A DNA stretch of 64,000 nt from Aquisalimonas lutea (GTDB taxonomy: Bacteria; Pseudomonadota; Gammaproteobacteria; Nitrococcales; Aquisalimonadaceae): assembly GCF_030409225.1 (NCBI RefSeq), contig NZ_JAUFPK010000001.1:678191-742190 (forward strand), in the 5' to 3' direction. The notes under the pieces were generated by a model. That model made no database searches and was not told the origin of the DNA. It was given only the letters and a program-made list of their open reading frames with translations. How positions within the stretch are numbered: position 1 is the first letter of the stretch; the number at the start of each line of letters is the position of its first letter. This document shows positions 1 to 10,890 of this stretch, piece by piece. The translations under genes and the position numbers were made by a program.

Positions 1-1968
1 GACCTGATCGAAAAAGGCATCCACCGGTTCCCGCAGCCCGGCCAGTCGCGTGAGCGCCTGCTCGTAGCGGCCGGCCGCGGCCAGCTCCTCGACCTCGGCC
101 ACTAGCGGATCCAGGCAGGCCGCCAGGTTGCGCTCCTCGTCGGTGGTGAACCGCCCGGCTTCCGGCATCGCGGGAACGGGCTCGGAGCTCTTGCGCAGGA
201 TGTTGCGCACCCGCTTGTTCGCCGCCGCCAGGCTGGCCGCCGCGTCCAGCTCCAGAAAGCCGGCGCAGGCATGCACCCGCTGGTGGAAATCCAGGGGATC
301 GTCCACGCCGACGGCGTCCACCGCATCGAATACCTCGGCGCCGATGCCCTGTTCCTGGTAGTAGCCCTTGAGCCGTTCCATGCAGAAATCCCGGACGGCA
401 CCGACCTGATCATCGGCGGCCAGGTCCTCGGGCAGGCAGGCCGCCGCCCGGGTAAACAGCCGGCGCAGGTCGATGTGGCGCTCGCCCTCGATCAGCGTCC
501 GCGCCAGGCCCAGCGCCGCGCGCCGCAACGCGAAGGGGTCCTTGTCGCCGGTCGGGGGCTGGCCGATGGCGAAGATGCCGACCAGCGTATCCGCCCGGTC
601 CGCGACAGCCAGCGCCTGGCCGAGCGGCGTCGCCGGCGTGTCGTCGCCGGCGAAACGCGGCCGGTACTGCTCTTCCATGGCCGCGGCGATGTCTTCCCCT
701 TCGCCGTCGTGCCGTGCGTAATACCGCCCCATGGTGCCCTGCAGCTCCGGGAACTCGGCCACCATCTCGGTGAGCAGGTCGCACCTGGCGATCATGGCCG
801 CCCGCTCCGCCTGGTCGGGGTCGGCGCGGAACTCTTCCGCCAGGCCGCGGGCCAGCGTCGCCACCCGCAGCTGCTTGTCGTAGAGCGAACCGAGCCGCTG
901 CTGGAAGACGATCTGGCGCAGCTCGTCGATCCGCTGCCCCAGGGGGGTTCTGCGATCCTGGTTCCAGAAGAACTCCGCGTCCGCGAGCCGCGGCCGGATG
1001 ACGCGCTCGTTGCCGCGCACGACTTCCTCCGGATCACGGCTCTCCAGGTTGGCGATGGCGACGAACCGGGGCATGAGCGTCCCGTCCGGCCGCGCCACCG
1101 GGAAGACCTTCTGGTGTCCCTGCATGCTGGAGATCAGGGCTTCCGCCGGTACCTCGAGGAAGCGCTCGTCGAACCGGCCCGTCAGGGCCACGGGCCATTC
1201 CACCAGGGCCGCCACCTCGTCGACCAGGGCCGCGTCCGTCACCAGCTCGCCGCCCAGCTCGGCCGCCTGCGCGCGCGCGTCCTCCAGCAGGATGGCCCGG
1301 CGCCGGTCGAAGTCCGCGATCACGTAGCCCTCTTCCCGGAGCCTGCGCTCGTACTCACCGGCATGGGCGAGCCCCAGGGGCTGCGGTGCATGGAAGCGAT
1401 GCCCACGGGTCTCCCGGCCGGTCCGGTTGTCCAGCACGGTCATGTCCACGACCTCGGTACCGAACAGCGCCACCACCCAGTGAACGGGCCGTACGAAGGT
1501 CGCCTCGCTGGACCCCCAGCGCATGCGCTTGGGAACCGGCAGGGCGGCGAGGGTGGAGTCGACGATCCCGGGCAGGAGGTCGACGGTGCGGGCCCCGGCG
1601 CGCCGCGCGCGGTACGCCAGCCATTCGCCCTTGTCCGTGCGCAGTGTATCCAGCTCCGCCACCGCTACCCCGCAGGAGCGCGCGAACCCCTCGGCGGCAC
1701 GGGTGGGCTGGCCCTGGTCGTCGTAGGCGGCACTCAGCGCCGGCCCGCGCCGCTCGATGTCCTGCTCCGGCTGCTGCGCCGGTACCCCTTCCACCAGCAC
1801 CGCCAGGCGACGGGGCGTTGCATAACGGCGGCTGCTCCGGTGGCCGATTTCCGCGCCCTGCAGCCCGGCGACAATGCCGTCGTGAAAGGCGTCCATGAGC
1901 CGTCGCAGCGCGGTGGGAGGCAGCTCCTCGGTGCCCACCTCGATCAGCAGCTCGCGGTCCTCAGCCAT
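1..1968 (-). CDS. glyS: Glycyl-tRNA synthetase beta subunit (partial, C-terminus cut by window edge)
   Basis: The beta subunit of the heterotetrameric (alpha2beta2) bacterial glycyl-tRNA synthetase contributes the tRNA-binding part of the enzyme in the cytoplasm. The reverse strand is open from the ATG at 1968 to the first base, giving 656 codons. The translation begins [17 protein letters not shown], a typical GlyS N-terminus, and ends with the REPVDAFFD segment found near the C-terminus of the family. About 30 residues are therefore missing beyond the edge, judging from the E. coli length of 689. The start overlaps the end of glyQ by 8 nt, so the two subunits are translationally coupled. 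Confidence 0.97.
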   Translation of the reverse strand, partial: MAEDRELLIEVGTEELPPTALRRLMDAFHDGIVAGLQGAEIGHRSSRRYATPRRLAVLVEGVPAQQPEQDIERRGPALSAAYDDQGQPTRAAEGFARSCGVAVAELDTLRTDKGEWLAYRARRAGARTVDLLPGIVDSTLAALPVPKRMRWGSSEATFVRPVHWVVALFGTEVVDMTVLDNRTGRETRGHRFHAPQPLGLAHAGEYERRLREEGYVIADFDRRRAILLEDARAQAAELGGELVTDAALVDEVAALVEWPVALTGRFDERFLEVPAEALISSMQGHQKVFPVARPDGTLMPRFVAIANLESRDPEEVVRGNERVIRPRLADAEFFWNQDRRTPLGQRIDELRQIVFQQRLGSLYDKQLRVATLARGLAEEFRADPDQAERAAMIARCDLLTEMVAEFPELQGTMGRYYARHDGEGEDIAAAMEEQYRPRFAGDDTPATPLGQALAVADRADTLVGIFAIGQPPTGDKDPFALRRAALGLARTLIEGERHIDLRRLFTRAAACLPEDLAADDQVGAVRDFCMERLKGYYQEQGIGAEVFDAVDAVGVDDPLDFHQRVHACAGFLELDAAASLAAANKRVRNILRKSSEPVPAMPEAGRFTTDEERNLAACLDPLVAEVEELAAAGRYEQALTRLAGLREPVDAFFDQV

Positions 1969-2902
1969 GGGCCACCTCCCGGTTGTTGTCGGCCAGCAGC
2001 GGGAAGCCGAGGGCCTCCCTGCGCTCGTGGTAGAGCTTGGCGACGGCACGGGCCAGGGTGCGCACGCGCAGGATGTAGCGCTGTCGCTCCGTGACCGATA
2101 TGGCGTGGCGGGCGTCCAGGAGATTGAACGTATGCGACGCCTTCAGGCACTGCTCGTAGGCGGGCAGGGGCAGGCCCAGCTCCACCAGGCGCAGGCTTTC
2201 CCGCTCACACTGCTCGAACCACCGGAAGTGTGCATCCACGTCGGCGTGCTCGAAGTTGTACGCGGACTGCTCCACCTCGTTCTGGTGGTAGACGTCGCCG
2301 TAGGTGACAACGCCCTGGGGACCGCGCGCCCATACCAGGTCGAATACGCTCTCCTTGTCCTGGAGGTACATGGCGATGCGTTCCAGGCCGTAGGTGATCT
2401 CGCCCATGACCGGATGACAGTCCAGGCCGCCCACCTGCTGGAAATAGGTGAACTGGCTGATTTCCATGCCGTTGAGCCAGACCTCCCAGCCCAGGCCCCA
2501 GGCGCCGAGGGTCGGTGATTCCCAGTTGTCCTCGACGAAGCGGATGTCGTGCACCAGGGGGTCGAGACCGAGATGCTTCAGCGAGCCCAGGTACAGGTCC
2601 TGGAATGCAAGCGGCGACGGCTTCATCACCACCTGGAACTGGTAGTAATGCTGCAGGCGATTGGGGTTGTCGCCGTAGCGGCCGTCGGTGGGCCGGCGCG
2701 ACGGCTGCACGTAGGCGGCATTCCACGGCTCGGGCCCGATGGCGCGCAGGCAGGTCGCCGGGTGGAACGTGCCCGCCCCCACTTCCATGTCCAGGGGCTG
2801 CATGACCACGCACCCCTGGCTGGCCCAGTAATCCTGCAGTGTCTGGATGAGCCCCTGGAACGTATCCACGGCCCGTGCCGGTATCTCCACGTCTTCGGCC
2901 AC
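1961..2902 (-). CDS. glyQ: Glycyl-tRNA synthetase alpha subunit
   Basis: The alpha subunit carries the class II catalytic core that forms glycyl-adenylate and charges tRNA-Gly. The product has family-typical segments such as [32 protein letters not shown] and [12 protein letters not shown], and ends in an [12 protein letters not shown] region. I chose the GTG at 2902 because it follows a purine-rich AGGGGG at short spacing and gives 313 residues, against 303 in E. coli. The frame stays open to 3031, but that upstream extension resembles no GlyQ N-terminus. It is first in a two-gene operon with glyS and is divergent from the PP-loop gene across about 170 nt. Confidence 0.95.
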   Translation of the reverse strand: MAEDVEIPARAVDTFQGLIQTLQDYWASQGCVVMQPLDMEVGAGTFHPATCLRAIGPEPWNAAYVQPSRRPTDGRYGDNPNRLQHYYQFQVVMKPSPLAFQDLYLGSLKHLGLDPLVHDIRFVEDNWESPTLGAWGLGWEVWLNGMEISQFTYFQQVGGLDCHPVMGEITYGLERIAMYLQDKESVFDLVWARGPQGVVTYGDVYHQNEVEQSAYNFEHADVDAHFRWFEQCERESLRLVELGLPLPAYEQCLKASHTFNLLDARHAISVTERQRYILRVRTLARAVAKLYHERREALGFPLLADNNREVAHG

Positions 2903-3075
2903 AATACCCCCTGCTGCGCAATGACTGATTCCGGGCGGCCCGCCCCGCGGCCGCCGGCGCAGGGAGTATACCCCGTCGGTCTTCGGCGGGAGAAGGCGGC
3001 AGCCGCGGTCGCGCCCACGTGTCCGTGGCATGTTATCCTCGACGCCCCGTATGCAGCAGATCGTGGGATGGACCC

Positions 3076-4122
3076 ATGCGCACCGAGCCCCGCGCTGTCG
3101 CGCTCATCTCCGGTGGCCTCGACTCCATGCTCGCCGCCCGCGTGGTCCGCGAGCAGGGCGTGCACGTGGAGGGACTGAACTTCTACACCGGCTTCTGCGT
3201 GGAAGGCCACACCCATGCCGTCCGCCGGCAGGACCGGGAACGCCCCAAGCGCAACAACGCCCTCTGGGTAGCCGAGCAGCTGGGTATCAAGCTGCACATC
3301 ATCGACGTGGTGGAAGAGTACAAGGACGTGGTGATCAACCCCCGCCACGGCTACGGCCAGTTCATGAACCCCTGCCTCGACTGCAAGGGCTTCATGGTGG
3401 GCAAGGCGCGCGAATGGATGGCGGCCAACGATTTCGACTTCATCATCACCGGCGAGGTCATCGGTCAACGCCCGAAGTCGCAGCTCAAGCGCAACATGCC
3501 CGTGGTGGCCAGTGAATCCGGGGCCCATGACCGTCTGCTGCGTCCCCTGTGCGCCCGCCTGCTGGAGCCGACCCTGCCGGAACGCGAGGGCTGGGTGGAT
3601 CGCGAGCAGCTCTACGACTGGAGCGGCCGCTCGCGCAAGCCCCAGATGCATCTGGCCGAGCAGTTCGGGCTGGAGGACTACGCCCAGCCCGCCGGCGGCT
3701 GCTGCTTTCTCACCGATCCCAGCTACTCGCGCAAGCTGCAGGACCTCTGGCAGGCCCGCGGTGAACGCCGCTACGAGCTGGACGACATCATGCTGCTGAA
3801 AATGGGCCGCCACCTGCGCCCGCGGCCGCACTTCAAGCTCATCGTCTCCCGGGAGGACGGCGAGAACCGGTTCATGCACGGCTACCGCAAGCGCTTCACC
3901 CACCTGGTGCCCACCAGCCACGGCGGCCCCCTGGCCCTCCTGGATGGCGAGGCCGCGGAGGACGACCTGGAGCTGGCGGCCCGGCTCGTGGCGCGGTTCA
4001 GCCAGGGGCGGGATGCCGACCGGGTCCGGGTTGCCGTGACCGAGAGGGAAGGTACGCCGCGCGAGATGGAGGTCACGCCCATGGCGGCGGCCGATGTTCC
4101 GCAGGAATGGTATGTCGGCTGA
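3076..4122 (+). CDS. PP-loop ATPase, ThiI/MnmA-like tRNA thiolation-type protein
   Basis: This 348-aa cytoplasmic protein has a nucleotide-binding PP-loop, SGGLDS at about residues 12-17, as in ATPases that adenylate tRNA uridines before sulfur insertion (ThiI, MnmA, TtcA families). Cysteine features that could carry sulfur are NPCLDCKG (about residues 99-106) and [10 protein letters not shown] (about 212-221). The ATG at 3076 follows GGATGGA and removes 19 implausible upstream residues. The stop overlaps the TusA-like gene by 11 nt, suggesting the two work together in sulfur transfer. It is neither a full-length ThiI (no THUMP or rhodanese domain seen) nor a standard MnmA. The PP-loop assignment is firm; the substrate is inference. 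Confidence 0.8.
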   Translation: MRTEPRAVALISGGLDSMLAARVVREQGVHVEGLNFYTGFCVEGHTHAVRRQDRERPKRNNALWVAEQLGIKLHIIDVVEEYKDVVINPRHGYGQFMNPCLDCKGFMVGKAREWMAANDFDFIITGEVIGQRPKSQLKRNMPVVASESGAHDRLLRPLCARLLEPTLPEREGWVDREQLYDWSGRSRKPQMHLAEQFGLEDYAQPAGGCCFLTDPSYSRKLQDLWQARGERRYELDDIMLLKMGRHLRPRPHFKLIVSREDGENRFMHGYRKRFTHLVPTSHGGPLALLDGEAAEDDLELAARLVARFSQGRDADRVRVAVTEREGTPREMEVTPMAAADVPQEWYVG

Positions 4123-4372
4123 ACCCCTCCAGGTGGATGCCCGGGGGCTGTTGTGCCCCATGCCCGTGATCCGGCTCCAGGACGCCGTCGCCGGTCTTGC
4201 CGAGGGGGCGTGCGTGCAGCTCCTGGCCACCGATCCGGGGGTTCATGCGGACATCCCGGCCTGGTGCCGGGTGCACGGCCATCAGGTGGAGGCCGTAACG
4301 GACGATCACGACCCGGACGGGATCATCCGCCTCCGTATCCGCGTCGGCGGCAGCGGTATCGCCGAACAATGA
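4112..4372 (+). CDS. TusA/SirA-family sulfur carrier protein
   Basis: This small cytoplasmic sulfur carrier of 86 aa has the family signature LLCPMPVI, with the persulfide-carrying cysteine at residue 15 (CPxP). TusA proteins accept sulfane sulfur from cysteine desulfurases or rhodanese-like proteins and pass it to tRNA-modifying or sulfur-oxidising enzymes. The ATG at 4112 lies inside the end of the upstream PP-loop gene, preceded by CAGGAATGG, so translation is coupled. The next 200 nt hold the glnA control region. The C-terminus is slightly longer than in E. coli TusA. A role in tRNA thiolation or in dissimilatory sulfur metabolism cannot be separated from the sequence alone. Confidence 0.88.
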   Translation: MSAEPLQVDARGLLCPMPVIRLQDAVAGLAEGACVQLLATDPGVHADIPAWCRVHGHQVEAVTDDHDPDGIIRLRIRVGGSGIAEQ

Positions 4373-4393
4373 CAACGCGGCGCCCAGGCGTGC

Positions 4394-4408
4394 GCACCGT
4401 TATGGTGC
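4394..4408. promoter_or_regulatory. NtrC binding site upstream of glnA (distal)
   Basis: GCACC-GTTAT-GGTGC is a perfect 5-5-5 inverted repeat matching the classic NtrC (NRI) enhancer site of enteric glnA. Its centre is 32 bp, about three helical turns, from the second site. Confidence 0.85.
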
Positions 4409-4425
4409 GTTTGCCGGCACATGAA

Positions 4426-4440
4426 GCACCAATTTGGTGC
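4426..4440. promoter_or_regulatory. NtrC binding site upstream of glnA (proximal)
   Basis: GCACC-AATTT-GGTGC is a second perfect NtrC-type inverted repeat. With the site at 4394 it forms a tandem enhancer roughly 100-130 bp upstream of the predicted sigma-54 start, as in E. coli glnAp2. Confidence 0.87.
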
Positions 4441-4502
4441 GCACACGCCGTTTATCCACGGAGTCTGCACCAGAAACGCACGTAACTCGCTGTCTTGTGG
4501 TG

Positions 4503-4520
4503 CTGGCACAGTCCGTGCTT
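4503..4520 (+). promoter_or_regulatory. Sigma-54 promoter of glnA
   Basis: CTGGCACAGTCCGTGCTT has the invariant GG (4505-4506) and GC (4517-4518) at the required 12-bp register of a -24/-12 RpoN promoter, with the TGGCAC and TGCTT context. Transcription should start near 4530, ahead of the glnA ATG at 4579. Confidence 0.88.
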
Positions 4521-4578
4521 CCTGAAGCTGCGAGTTGCTGTTTTCGCTTCGCAATACGACCGAACTGGAGGTTATGGA

Positions 4579-5994
4579 ATGTCAAGCACCGGAGCCGATG
4601 TACTCAAGCTCATGAAAGACGAGAACGTGAAATTCGTGGACCTCCGGTTCACGGACACGCGCGGCAAGGAGATGCATGTCACCCTGCCCGCCAGCAAGGT
4701 GGACGAGGAGCTGTTCGAAGACGGCAAGATGTTCGACGGCTCGTCCATCGACGGCTGGAAGGGCATCCAGGACTCCGACATGATCATGCTGCCGGTTCCG
4801 GAGACCGCGGTCCTGGATCCGTTCACCGACGAGCCCACGCTCAACGTGACCTGCGACATCCTCGAGCCGAGCACCCTGTCGGGCTATGATCGCGACCCGC
4901 GCTCCTGCGCCAAGCGCGCGGAGGCCTACCTGGCGTCCACGGGCATCGGCGACAGCGCCCTGTTCGGCCCGGAGCCGGAATTCTTCATCTTTGACGACGT
5001 CCGCTGGGGCGCCGACATGAGCGGCTCCTTCTGCAAGATCGACTCCGAGGAGGCGGGCTGGAACTCCGAGCGCGTCTATCCCGACGGCAACATGGGCCAC
5101 CGGCCCGGCGTGAAGGGCGGCTACTTCCCGGTGCCGCCGGTGGACTCCCACCACGACATCCGCGGCGCCATGGTCGAGGCGATGGCCGCCATGGGCCTGG
5201 ATCCGGAAGTGCACCACCACGAGGTGGCCACCGCCGGGCAGGGCGAGATCGGCACCGCCGCCCGGACCCTGGTGAAGAAGGCCGACGAGCTGCAGACGCT
5301 CAAGTACTGCGTGCACAACGTCGCCCACGCCTACGGCAAGACCGCCACCTTCATGCCCAAGCCGCTGGTCGGCGACAACGGCAACGGCATGCACGTCCAC
5401 CAGTCCGTGTCCAAGGGCGGCAACAACGTCTTCAGCGGCGACAAGTACGGCGGCCTGTCCCAGGAGGCGCTGTACTACATCGGCGGCATCATCAAGCACG
5501 CGCAGGCCATCAACGCCTTCGCCAACGCCTCGACCAACAGCTACAAGCGGCTGGTCCCGGGCTTCGAGGCCCCCGTGCTGCTGGCGTATTCCGCGCGCAA
5601 CCGCTCCGCCGCCGTGCGCGTGCCCTACGTCTCCAGCCCCAAGGCGCGCCGCATCGAGATCCGCTTCCCGGACTGCACCGGCAACCCGTATCTGTCGTTC
5701 GCGGCGATGCTGATGGCCGGCCTGGACGGCATCCGCAACAAGATCGATCCGGGCGAGGCCATGGACAAGGATCTCTACGACCTGCCGCCGGAGGAGGAGA
5801 AGGACATCGCCAAGGTGGCCTTCGGCCTCGACCAGGCCCTTGCCGCCCTGGACCGTGACCGCGAGTTCCTCAAGGAAGGCGGCGTGTTCTCCGACGACCT
5901 GATCGATGCCTACATCGAGCTCAAGGAAGAAGAGGTCCAGCGCCTGCGGATGACCACCCATCCGGTGGAATTCGACATGTACTACAGCGTCTGA
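4579..5994 (+). CDS. glnA: Glutamine synthetase type I
   Basis: Dodecameric glutamine synthetase makes glutamine from glutamate, ammonia and ATP, the entry point of ammonium assimilation. The 471-aa product has the GSI-beta layout: N-terminal beta-grasp domain ([15 protein letters not shown]), metal and ATP site region (FGPEPEFF), the NGNGMHVH segment, and the adenylylation loop [10 protein letters not shown] with the modifiable tyrosine at about residue 400. GlnE adenylylation is therefore expected. The ATG at 4579 follows GGAGGTTATGGA; frame upstream of it is leader. A sigma-54 promoter and two NtrC sites precede the gene and ntrBC follows, so nitrogen-limitation control is well supported. 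Confidence 0.98.
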   Translation: MSSTGADVLKLMKDENVKFVDLRFTDTRGKEMHVTLPASKVDEELFEDGKMFDGSSIDGWKGIQDSDMIMLPVPETAVLDPFTDEPTLNVTCDILEPSTLSGYDRDPRSCAKRAEAYLASTGIGDSALFGPEPEFFIFDDVRWGADMSGSFCKIDSEEAGWNSERVYPDGNMGHRPGVKGGYFPVPPVDSHHDIRGAMVEAMAAMGLDPEVHHHEVATAGQGEIGTAARTLVKKADELQTLKYCVHNVAHAYGKTATFMPKPLVGDNGNGMHVHQSVSKGGNNVFSGDKYGGLSQEALYYIGGIIKHAQAINAFANASTNSYKRLVPGFEAPVLLAYSARNRSAAVRVPYVSSPKARRIEIRFPDCTGNPYLSFAAMLMAGLDGIRNKIDPGEAMDKDLYDLPPEEEKDIAKVAFGLDQALAALDRDREFLKEGGVFSDDLIDAYIELKEEEVQRLRMTTHPVEFDMYYSV

Positions 5995-6017
5995 TCCGGT
6001 TCACCCGGATGCCTGCG

Positions 6018-6050
6018 CGAGCCCCGGACCGCCCGTCGGTCCGGGGCTCG
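6018..6050 (+). terminator. Hairpin terminator after glnA
   Basis: A perfect 13-bp GC-rich stem (6018-6030 with 6038-6050) and a 7-nt loop, followed by a pyrimidine-rich TCCGTCTCTGCTCTCC stretch. It sits 23 nt after the glnA stop and would separate glnA from the DUF4124/ntrBC genes. Confidence 0.75.
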
Positions 6051-6101
6051 TCCGTCTCTGCTCTCCTCCGTTGCCGGCGCCGCATGTGCTACATTCATGA
6101 C

Positions 6102-6686
6102 ATGCGCTGGATGTGCCTTTTCTTCTTTGCCGTTCTCCTCGTGCCGCTGGCGGCCGCCGGCGAGATCTACAAGCACGTGGACGAGGACGGCAACGTCACC
6201 TACACGGACGAACCCATCGAGGGCGCCGAGCGCCTGGAGAGCCCCGAGCCGGAGTCGGTGTACCGGTTCCGTACCCCGGAGCGGCTCGATGCATCCGGCC
6301 CGGCGGAGCCCCAGGAGCCGGAGGCGCCGTATCAGTCCGTGCGCATCCTGCAGCCCCGCCCCGAGGGGACCGTCCGCGACAATCGCGGCATCGTCGAGGT
6401 CCGGGTGGGGACGGAGCCGCAGCTGCGCCAGGGCCATGCGGTCGAGTACATTCTCGACGGCGAGGTCCGTGGTGATGCCGGGCCCGAGCTCACGCGCCGC
6501 CTTACCGAGGTGCACCGGGGCGAGCACCAGATCCGGGCACGCATCGTCGACGGTAACGGCGAGACCATTGCCGAGTCGGAGTCGGTGACCTTCTACATGC
6601 ATCAGGCCTCCCGTCTCCACGGCGGCGGGCAAGGCAGCGGCTCCGGTGGCAACGACCCGGGCGGGGTGGCATTCCCCGGCAATTGA
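6102..6686 (+). CDS. DUF4124-domain periplasmic protein
   Basis: A 194-aa exported protein of unknown function. An N-terminal signal peptide (MRWMCLFFFAVLLVPLAAAG) is followed directly by a DUF4124 motif (EIYKHVDEDGNVTYTDEP, about residues 20-37). The rest is a proline/glutamate-rich linker and a beta-rich segment (about 80-170) with a glycine-rich tail. The ATG at 6102 is chosen because it begins the signal peptide. A DUF4124 gene between glnA and ntrB is, from memory, a recurring arrangement in gammaproteobacteria, but no nitrogen-related role is known to me. Domain call firm, function unknown. Confidence 0.85.
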   Translation: MRWMCLFFFAVLLVPLAAAGEIYKHVDEDGNVTYTDEPIEGAERLESPEPESVYRFRTPERLDASGPAEPQEPEAPYQSVRILQPRPEGTVRDNRGIVEVRVGTEPQLRQGHAVEYILDGEVRGDAGPELTRRLTEVHRGEHQIRARIVDGNGETIAESESVTFYMHQASRLHGGGQGSGSGGNDPGGVAFPGN

Positions 6687-6701
6687 ACCGGATCCGGCAA
6701 T

Positions 6702-6716
6702 GCACCAAAATGGGGC
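6702..6716. promoter_or_regulatory. NtrC-like site upstream of ntrB
   Basis: GCACC-AAAAT-GGGGC differs from the perfect NtrC repeat by one base and lies in the 187-nt gap before ntrB. In enteric bacteria NtrC represses ntrBC through sites near their own promoter, so autoregulation is plausible. A further GGTGCA half-site follows at about 6725. Confidence 0.5.
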
Positions 6717-6873
6717 GTATTGTCGGTGCATGCGCTCCAGTCTGGACCAGCCTTCTCCCCAGCTGCTTCCCTTTGTGCCTCGCGAGCTCCCGGCAGCGGG
6801 CGCATGAGCGGAATTCCACGGTGACCCCCGTCGCGCGTGGCCATTGTGGTTTGCTTCTTGCTTGGGCTCACGT

Positions 6874-7936
6874 ATGAGCACTGAACAGCGGTCCACCCCC
6901 GCCGAGCGCGCCCTGGAGCACATGAGCAACGCGGTGCTGCTCCTGGATGACGGCCTCCGCGTGCGCTACATCAACGGCGCGGCCCAGGTCATGTTGGCGG
7001 TGAGCGCACGCCAGGTCACGGGGCAGCGCCTCCCGGCCAACACCACACCGTGCGCGTCGATCCTCGAGGACGCCGCGTCCCATGCACTCCGCTCCGGGGA
7101 GCCGTTCACCAGCCGCGAGACGCAGCTGGAAGTGTCCCTGGAGCGCCGCCATACCGTGGATCTCACCGTCACGCCCCTGAGCGACCACGAAGTGCTGCTC
7201 GAGATCAGCGACCTGGACCGTCGCCTGCGCATCGCGCGGGAGCAGAACCTGATCAACCAGAACCAGGCCACCCGGCACCTCCTGCGGGGTCTCGCCCACG
7301 AGGTCAAGAATCCCCTCGGGGGGCTCCGCGGCGCAGCCCAGCTCCTGGACCGCGAGCTCGGCAAGGATGCCTCCGAGCTGCGCGAGTACACCCAGATCAT
7401 CATCGAGGAGGCCGATCGCCTGCGCACCCTGGTGGACGGGCTGCTGGGCCCCAACGGCCGGCCGCGCAAGCGCGCGACCAACATCCACGAGGTCCTGGAG
7501 CGCGTGCGTCAGCTGGTGAGCGCCGAGGCCCCGGACGGGGTGGTCATCACGCGGGACTATGACCCCAGTATCCCGACACTCAACGCCGAGCCGAACCAGC
7601 TCATCCAGGCGACCCTGAACATCGTGCGCAACGCCCTGGAATCCCTGGACGGCAGCGGACACATCACCCTGCGCACCCGTACGCAACGCCAGTTCACCAT
7701 CGCCGATACGCCCCACCGGCTGGTGATCCGCGTCGATATCATCGACGACGGTCCGGGCATTCCCCGGGAGCTTCAGGACCGCATCTTCTACCCCATGATC
7801 ACCGGCCGGGCGGACGGCACCGGGCTCGGCCTGTCCATCGCCCAGACCCTGGTGCACCAGCACGGCGGGCTGATCGAGTGCTGGAGCGAGCCCGGCTATA
7901 CGCAATTCACACTGTGGCTGCCGCTGGAGGCGGACG

Positions 7937-7953
<17 letters not shown>
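6874..7953 (+). CDS. glnL: Nitrogen regulation sensor histidine kinase NtrB
   Basis: The soluble histidine kinase/phosphatase of nitrogen control phosphorylates NtrC when nitrogen is scarce, under PII protein control. The 359-aa product has an N-terminal PAS-like sensor (about 15-115), the H-box GLAHEVKNPLGG with the phospho-accepting His at residue 142, an N-box (NIVRNALESL) and G-boxes (DDGPGI, GTGLGLSIAQ). There is no membrane segment, as expected for NtrB. The ATG at 6874 gives the usual N-terminus, although the ribosome binding site is weak. The 3' end overlaps ntrC by 17 nt, giving coupled translation. Also called ntrB. Confidence 0.95.
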
Positions 7954-9337
<1,384 letters not shown>

Positions 9338-9360
9338 GGGGCCGGCGCCGTGCCGGCCCC
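9338..9360. terminator. Bidirectional hairpin between ntrC and the convergent reductase gene
   Basis: A perfect 9-bp stem GGGGCCGGC/GCCGGCCCC around a 5-nt loop begins directly after the ntrC stop and ends 7 nt before the stop of the convergent gene, a suitable position for a shared terminator. No strong T-run follows. Confidence 0.55.
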
Positions 9361-9367
9361 GGGATGG

Positions 9368-10111
9368 CTACATGTAGACGCCGCCGTTGACGTTGATCTG
9401 CTGGCCGGTGATGTAGTCACCGTGGGCGGCCAGGAAGACAACGGTCTCGGCGATCTCCTCGGGCTTGCCGAAGCGTCCCATGGGAATCTTCGACAGGATC
9501 TTCTCCTGCACGTTCTCGGGGACCTGCGCCAGCATCTCCGTGAGCGTGAACCCGGGCGCGATGGCGTTGACCGTGATGTTGTTCTTGGCGACTTCCTGGG
9601 CGGCGCTCTTGGTGAACGCGATGATCCCGCCCTTGCTGGCGGAGTAGTTGGTCTGCCCGAAGTTGCCCGCCTGCCCCACGAACGAGCTGATATTGATGAT
9701 GCGCCCGTACTGCTGCTCCTGCATGGTGGGCAGCGCCGCGCTCACCGTGTAGTAGACACTGTTGAGGTTGGTGTTGATGACCGCCTCCCAGTCCTCGTCC
9801 GTGAGCTTCTTCATGGTCTTGTCCCGGGTGATGCCGGCGTTGTTCACCAGGATATCCAGCCTGCCCCAATGGTCGATGGTTTTCTTGACCAGACCGCGGG
9901 CCTGGTCCTTGTTGCTCACGTCCGCCTGCAGGACCAGCGCCTCGGTCCCGTGGCCGCGGATCTCTTCGGCCACTGCCTCCGCTTCGGCCTGCCCGCCGCG
10001 GTAGTTGATGGCGACCTTGGCGCCCAGGGACGCGAGCTCCAGGGCAATGGCCCGGCCGATGCCCCGGGAGCCCCCGGTTACGATGGCAACCTGATTATCC
10101 AGTCGGTTCAT
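9368..10111 (-). CDS. phaB: Acetoacetyl-CoA / 3-oxoacyl-ACP reductase (PhaB/FabG family SDR)
   Basis: A 247-aa short-chain dehydrogenase, cytoplasmic and NAD(P)H-dependent. It has the Rossmann motif TGGSRGIG (12-19), NNAG, the catalytic Ser in NISS and the YxxxK motif in TNYSASKGG. The GQTNYS context and the C-terminal NVNGGVYM ending resemble PhaB acetoacetyl-CoA reductases, which supply 3-hydroxybutyryl-CoA for polyhydroxybutyrate, more than fatty-acid FabG, which is usually found in a fab operon. It stands alone here between ntrC and trmL. SDR function is certain; the choice of PhaB over FabG is a judgement. Confidence 0.82.
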   Translation of the reverse strand: MNRLDNQVAIVTGGSRGIGRAIALELASLGAKVAINYRGGQAEAEAVAEEIRGHGTEALVLQADVSNKDQARGLVKKTIDHWGRLDILVNNAGITRDKTMKKLTDEDWEAVINTNLNSVYYTVSAALPTMQEQQYGRIINISSFVGQAGNFGQTNYSASKGGIIAFTKSAAQEVAKNNITVNAIAPGFTLTEMLAQVPENVQEKILSKIPMGRFGKPEEIAETVVFLAAHGDYITGQQINVNGGVYM

Positions 10112-10308
10112 GGTCGACTCTCTCCTCTCTCGTTTCTGCGTTTGTCCGTGGTGACCCGGATCTGAGCGCTTTCAGCCATGGTCTTCCCGGGAGCGGGTCA
10201 CAATCAAGTGCCGCGTGCGGCGTGCTGCGAGAATCCCTCTGCCTACCATCAAGCATAGTACCCGCGAGCAGGTGGACAGTGCCCGGGCCGCCGGCGAGAA
10301 TCCGCAAC

Positions 10309-10773
10309 ATGCTGCATGTCATTCTCCTCAACCCGGAGATCCCGCCCAACGCCGGCAACGTCATCCGCCTCTGCGCCAACACGGGCGCACGGCTGCACCT
10401 GGTCGAGCCCCTGGGCTTTACCCTGGATGACGCGCGAATGCGCCGGGCCGGGCTGGACTATGCCGAGTGGGCGCGCATCCAGCTCCATGCCGACCTGGAC
10501 GCCTGCCTCGATGCGGCGCGGCCGGCGCGTTGCTTCGGGCTGACCACGCGCGGTCAGGCCAGTGTATACGGGACAGCGTTTCGCGCGGATGACGCGCTGC
10601 TGTTCGGCTGCGAGACCGCGGGCCTGCCGCAGGCCGTCCTCGACCGCCTGCCGCCGGAGCAGCGCCTGCGGCTGCCCATGCGGCCCCACAGCCGCAGCAT
10701 CAACCTGTCCAATGCCGTGGCGGTGACCGTGTACGAGGCCTGGCGTCAGCTGGGGTTTCCGGGCGGGGTCTAG
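10309..10773 (+). CDS. trmL: tRNA (cytidine(34)-2'-O)-methyltransferase TrmL
   Basis: This SPOUT-family enzyme methylates the ribose of the wobble nucleotide in tRNA-Leu isoacceptors using S-adenosylmethionine. The 154-aa product (157 in E. coli) starts [21 protein letters not shown] and has the knotted SAM-binding region GCETAGLP and the C-terminal motif [14 protein letters not shown]. The ATG at 10309 begins the conserved N-terminus. A hairpin terminator follows and the next gene is convergent, so the gene appears monocistronic. Confidence 0.94.
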   Translation: MLHVILLNPEIPPNAGNVIRLCANTGARLHLVEPLGFTLDDARMRRAGLDYAEWARIQLHADLDACLDAARPARCFGLTTRGQASVYGTAFRADDALLFGCETAGLPQAVLDRLPPEQRLRLPMRPHSRSINLSNAVAVTVYEAWRQLGFPGGV

Positions 10774-10820
10774 GCCGGCGGCTGGGTGGCGCCGCGGTCG
10801 CGCCGGAATGGCCGCACGGA

Positions 10821-10845
10821 CGCTTCCGCAGGCCCTGCGGAAGCG
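10821..10845. terminator. Hairpin terminator between trmL and gpsA (convergent)
   Basis: A perfect 11-bp stem CGCTTCCGCAG/CTGCGGAAGCG with a 3-nt loop, extendable with a bulge, centred in the gap between two convergent genes. It could serve both. Confidence 0.65.
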
Positions 10846-10890
10846 GTCCGGAGGTCGGGCGAGATCCAGCGAATTCGGGGTTCAGGACAA

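Noticed and set aside
271-2094. 607-codon plus-strand open frame at the left end
   Set aside because: Antisense to glyS and glyQ, whose translations match the families throughout; the plus-strand product is low-complexity and unrecognisable.
4582-5961. 459-codon minus-strand frame opposite glnA
   Set aside because: Antisense of a highly conserved gene with strong codon bias; no domain, no ribosome binding site of note.
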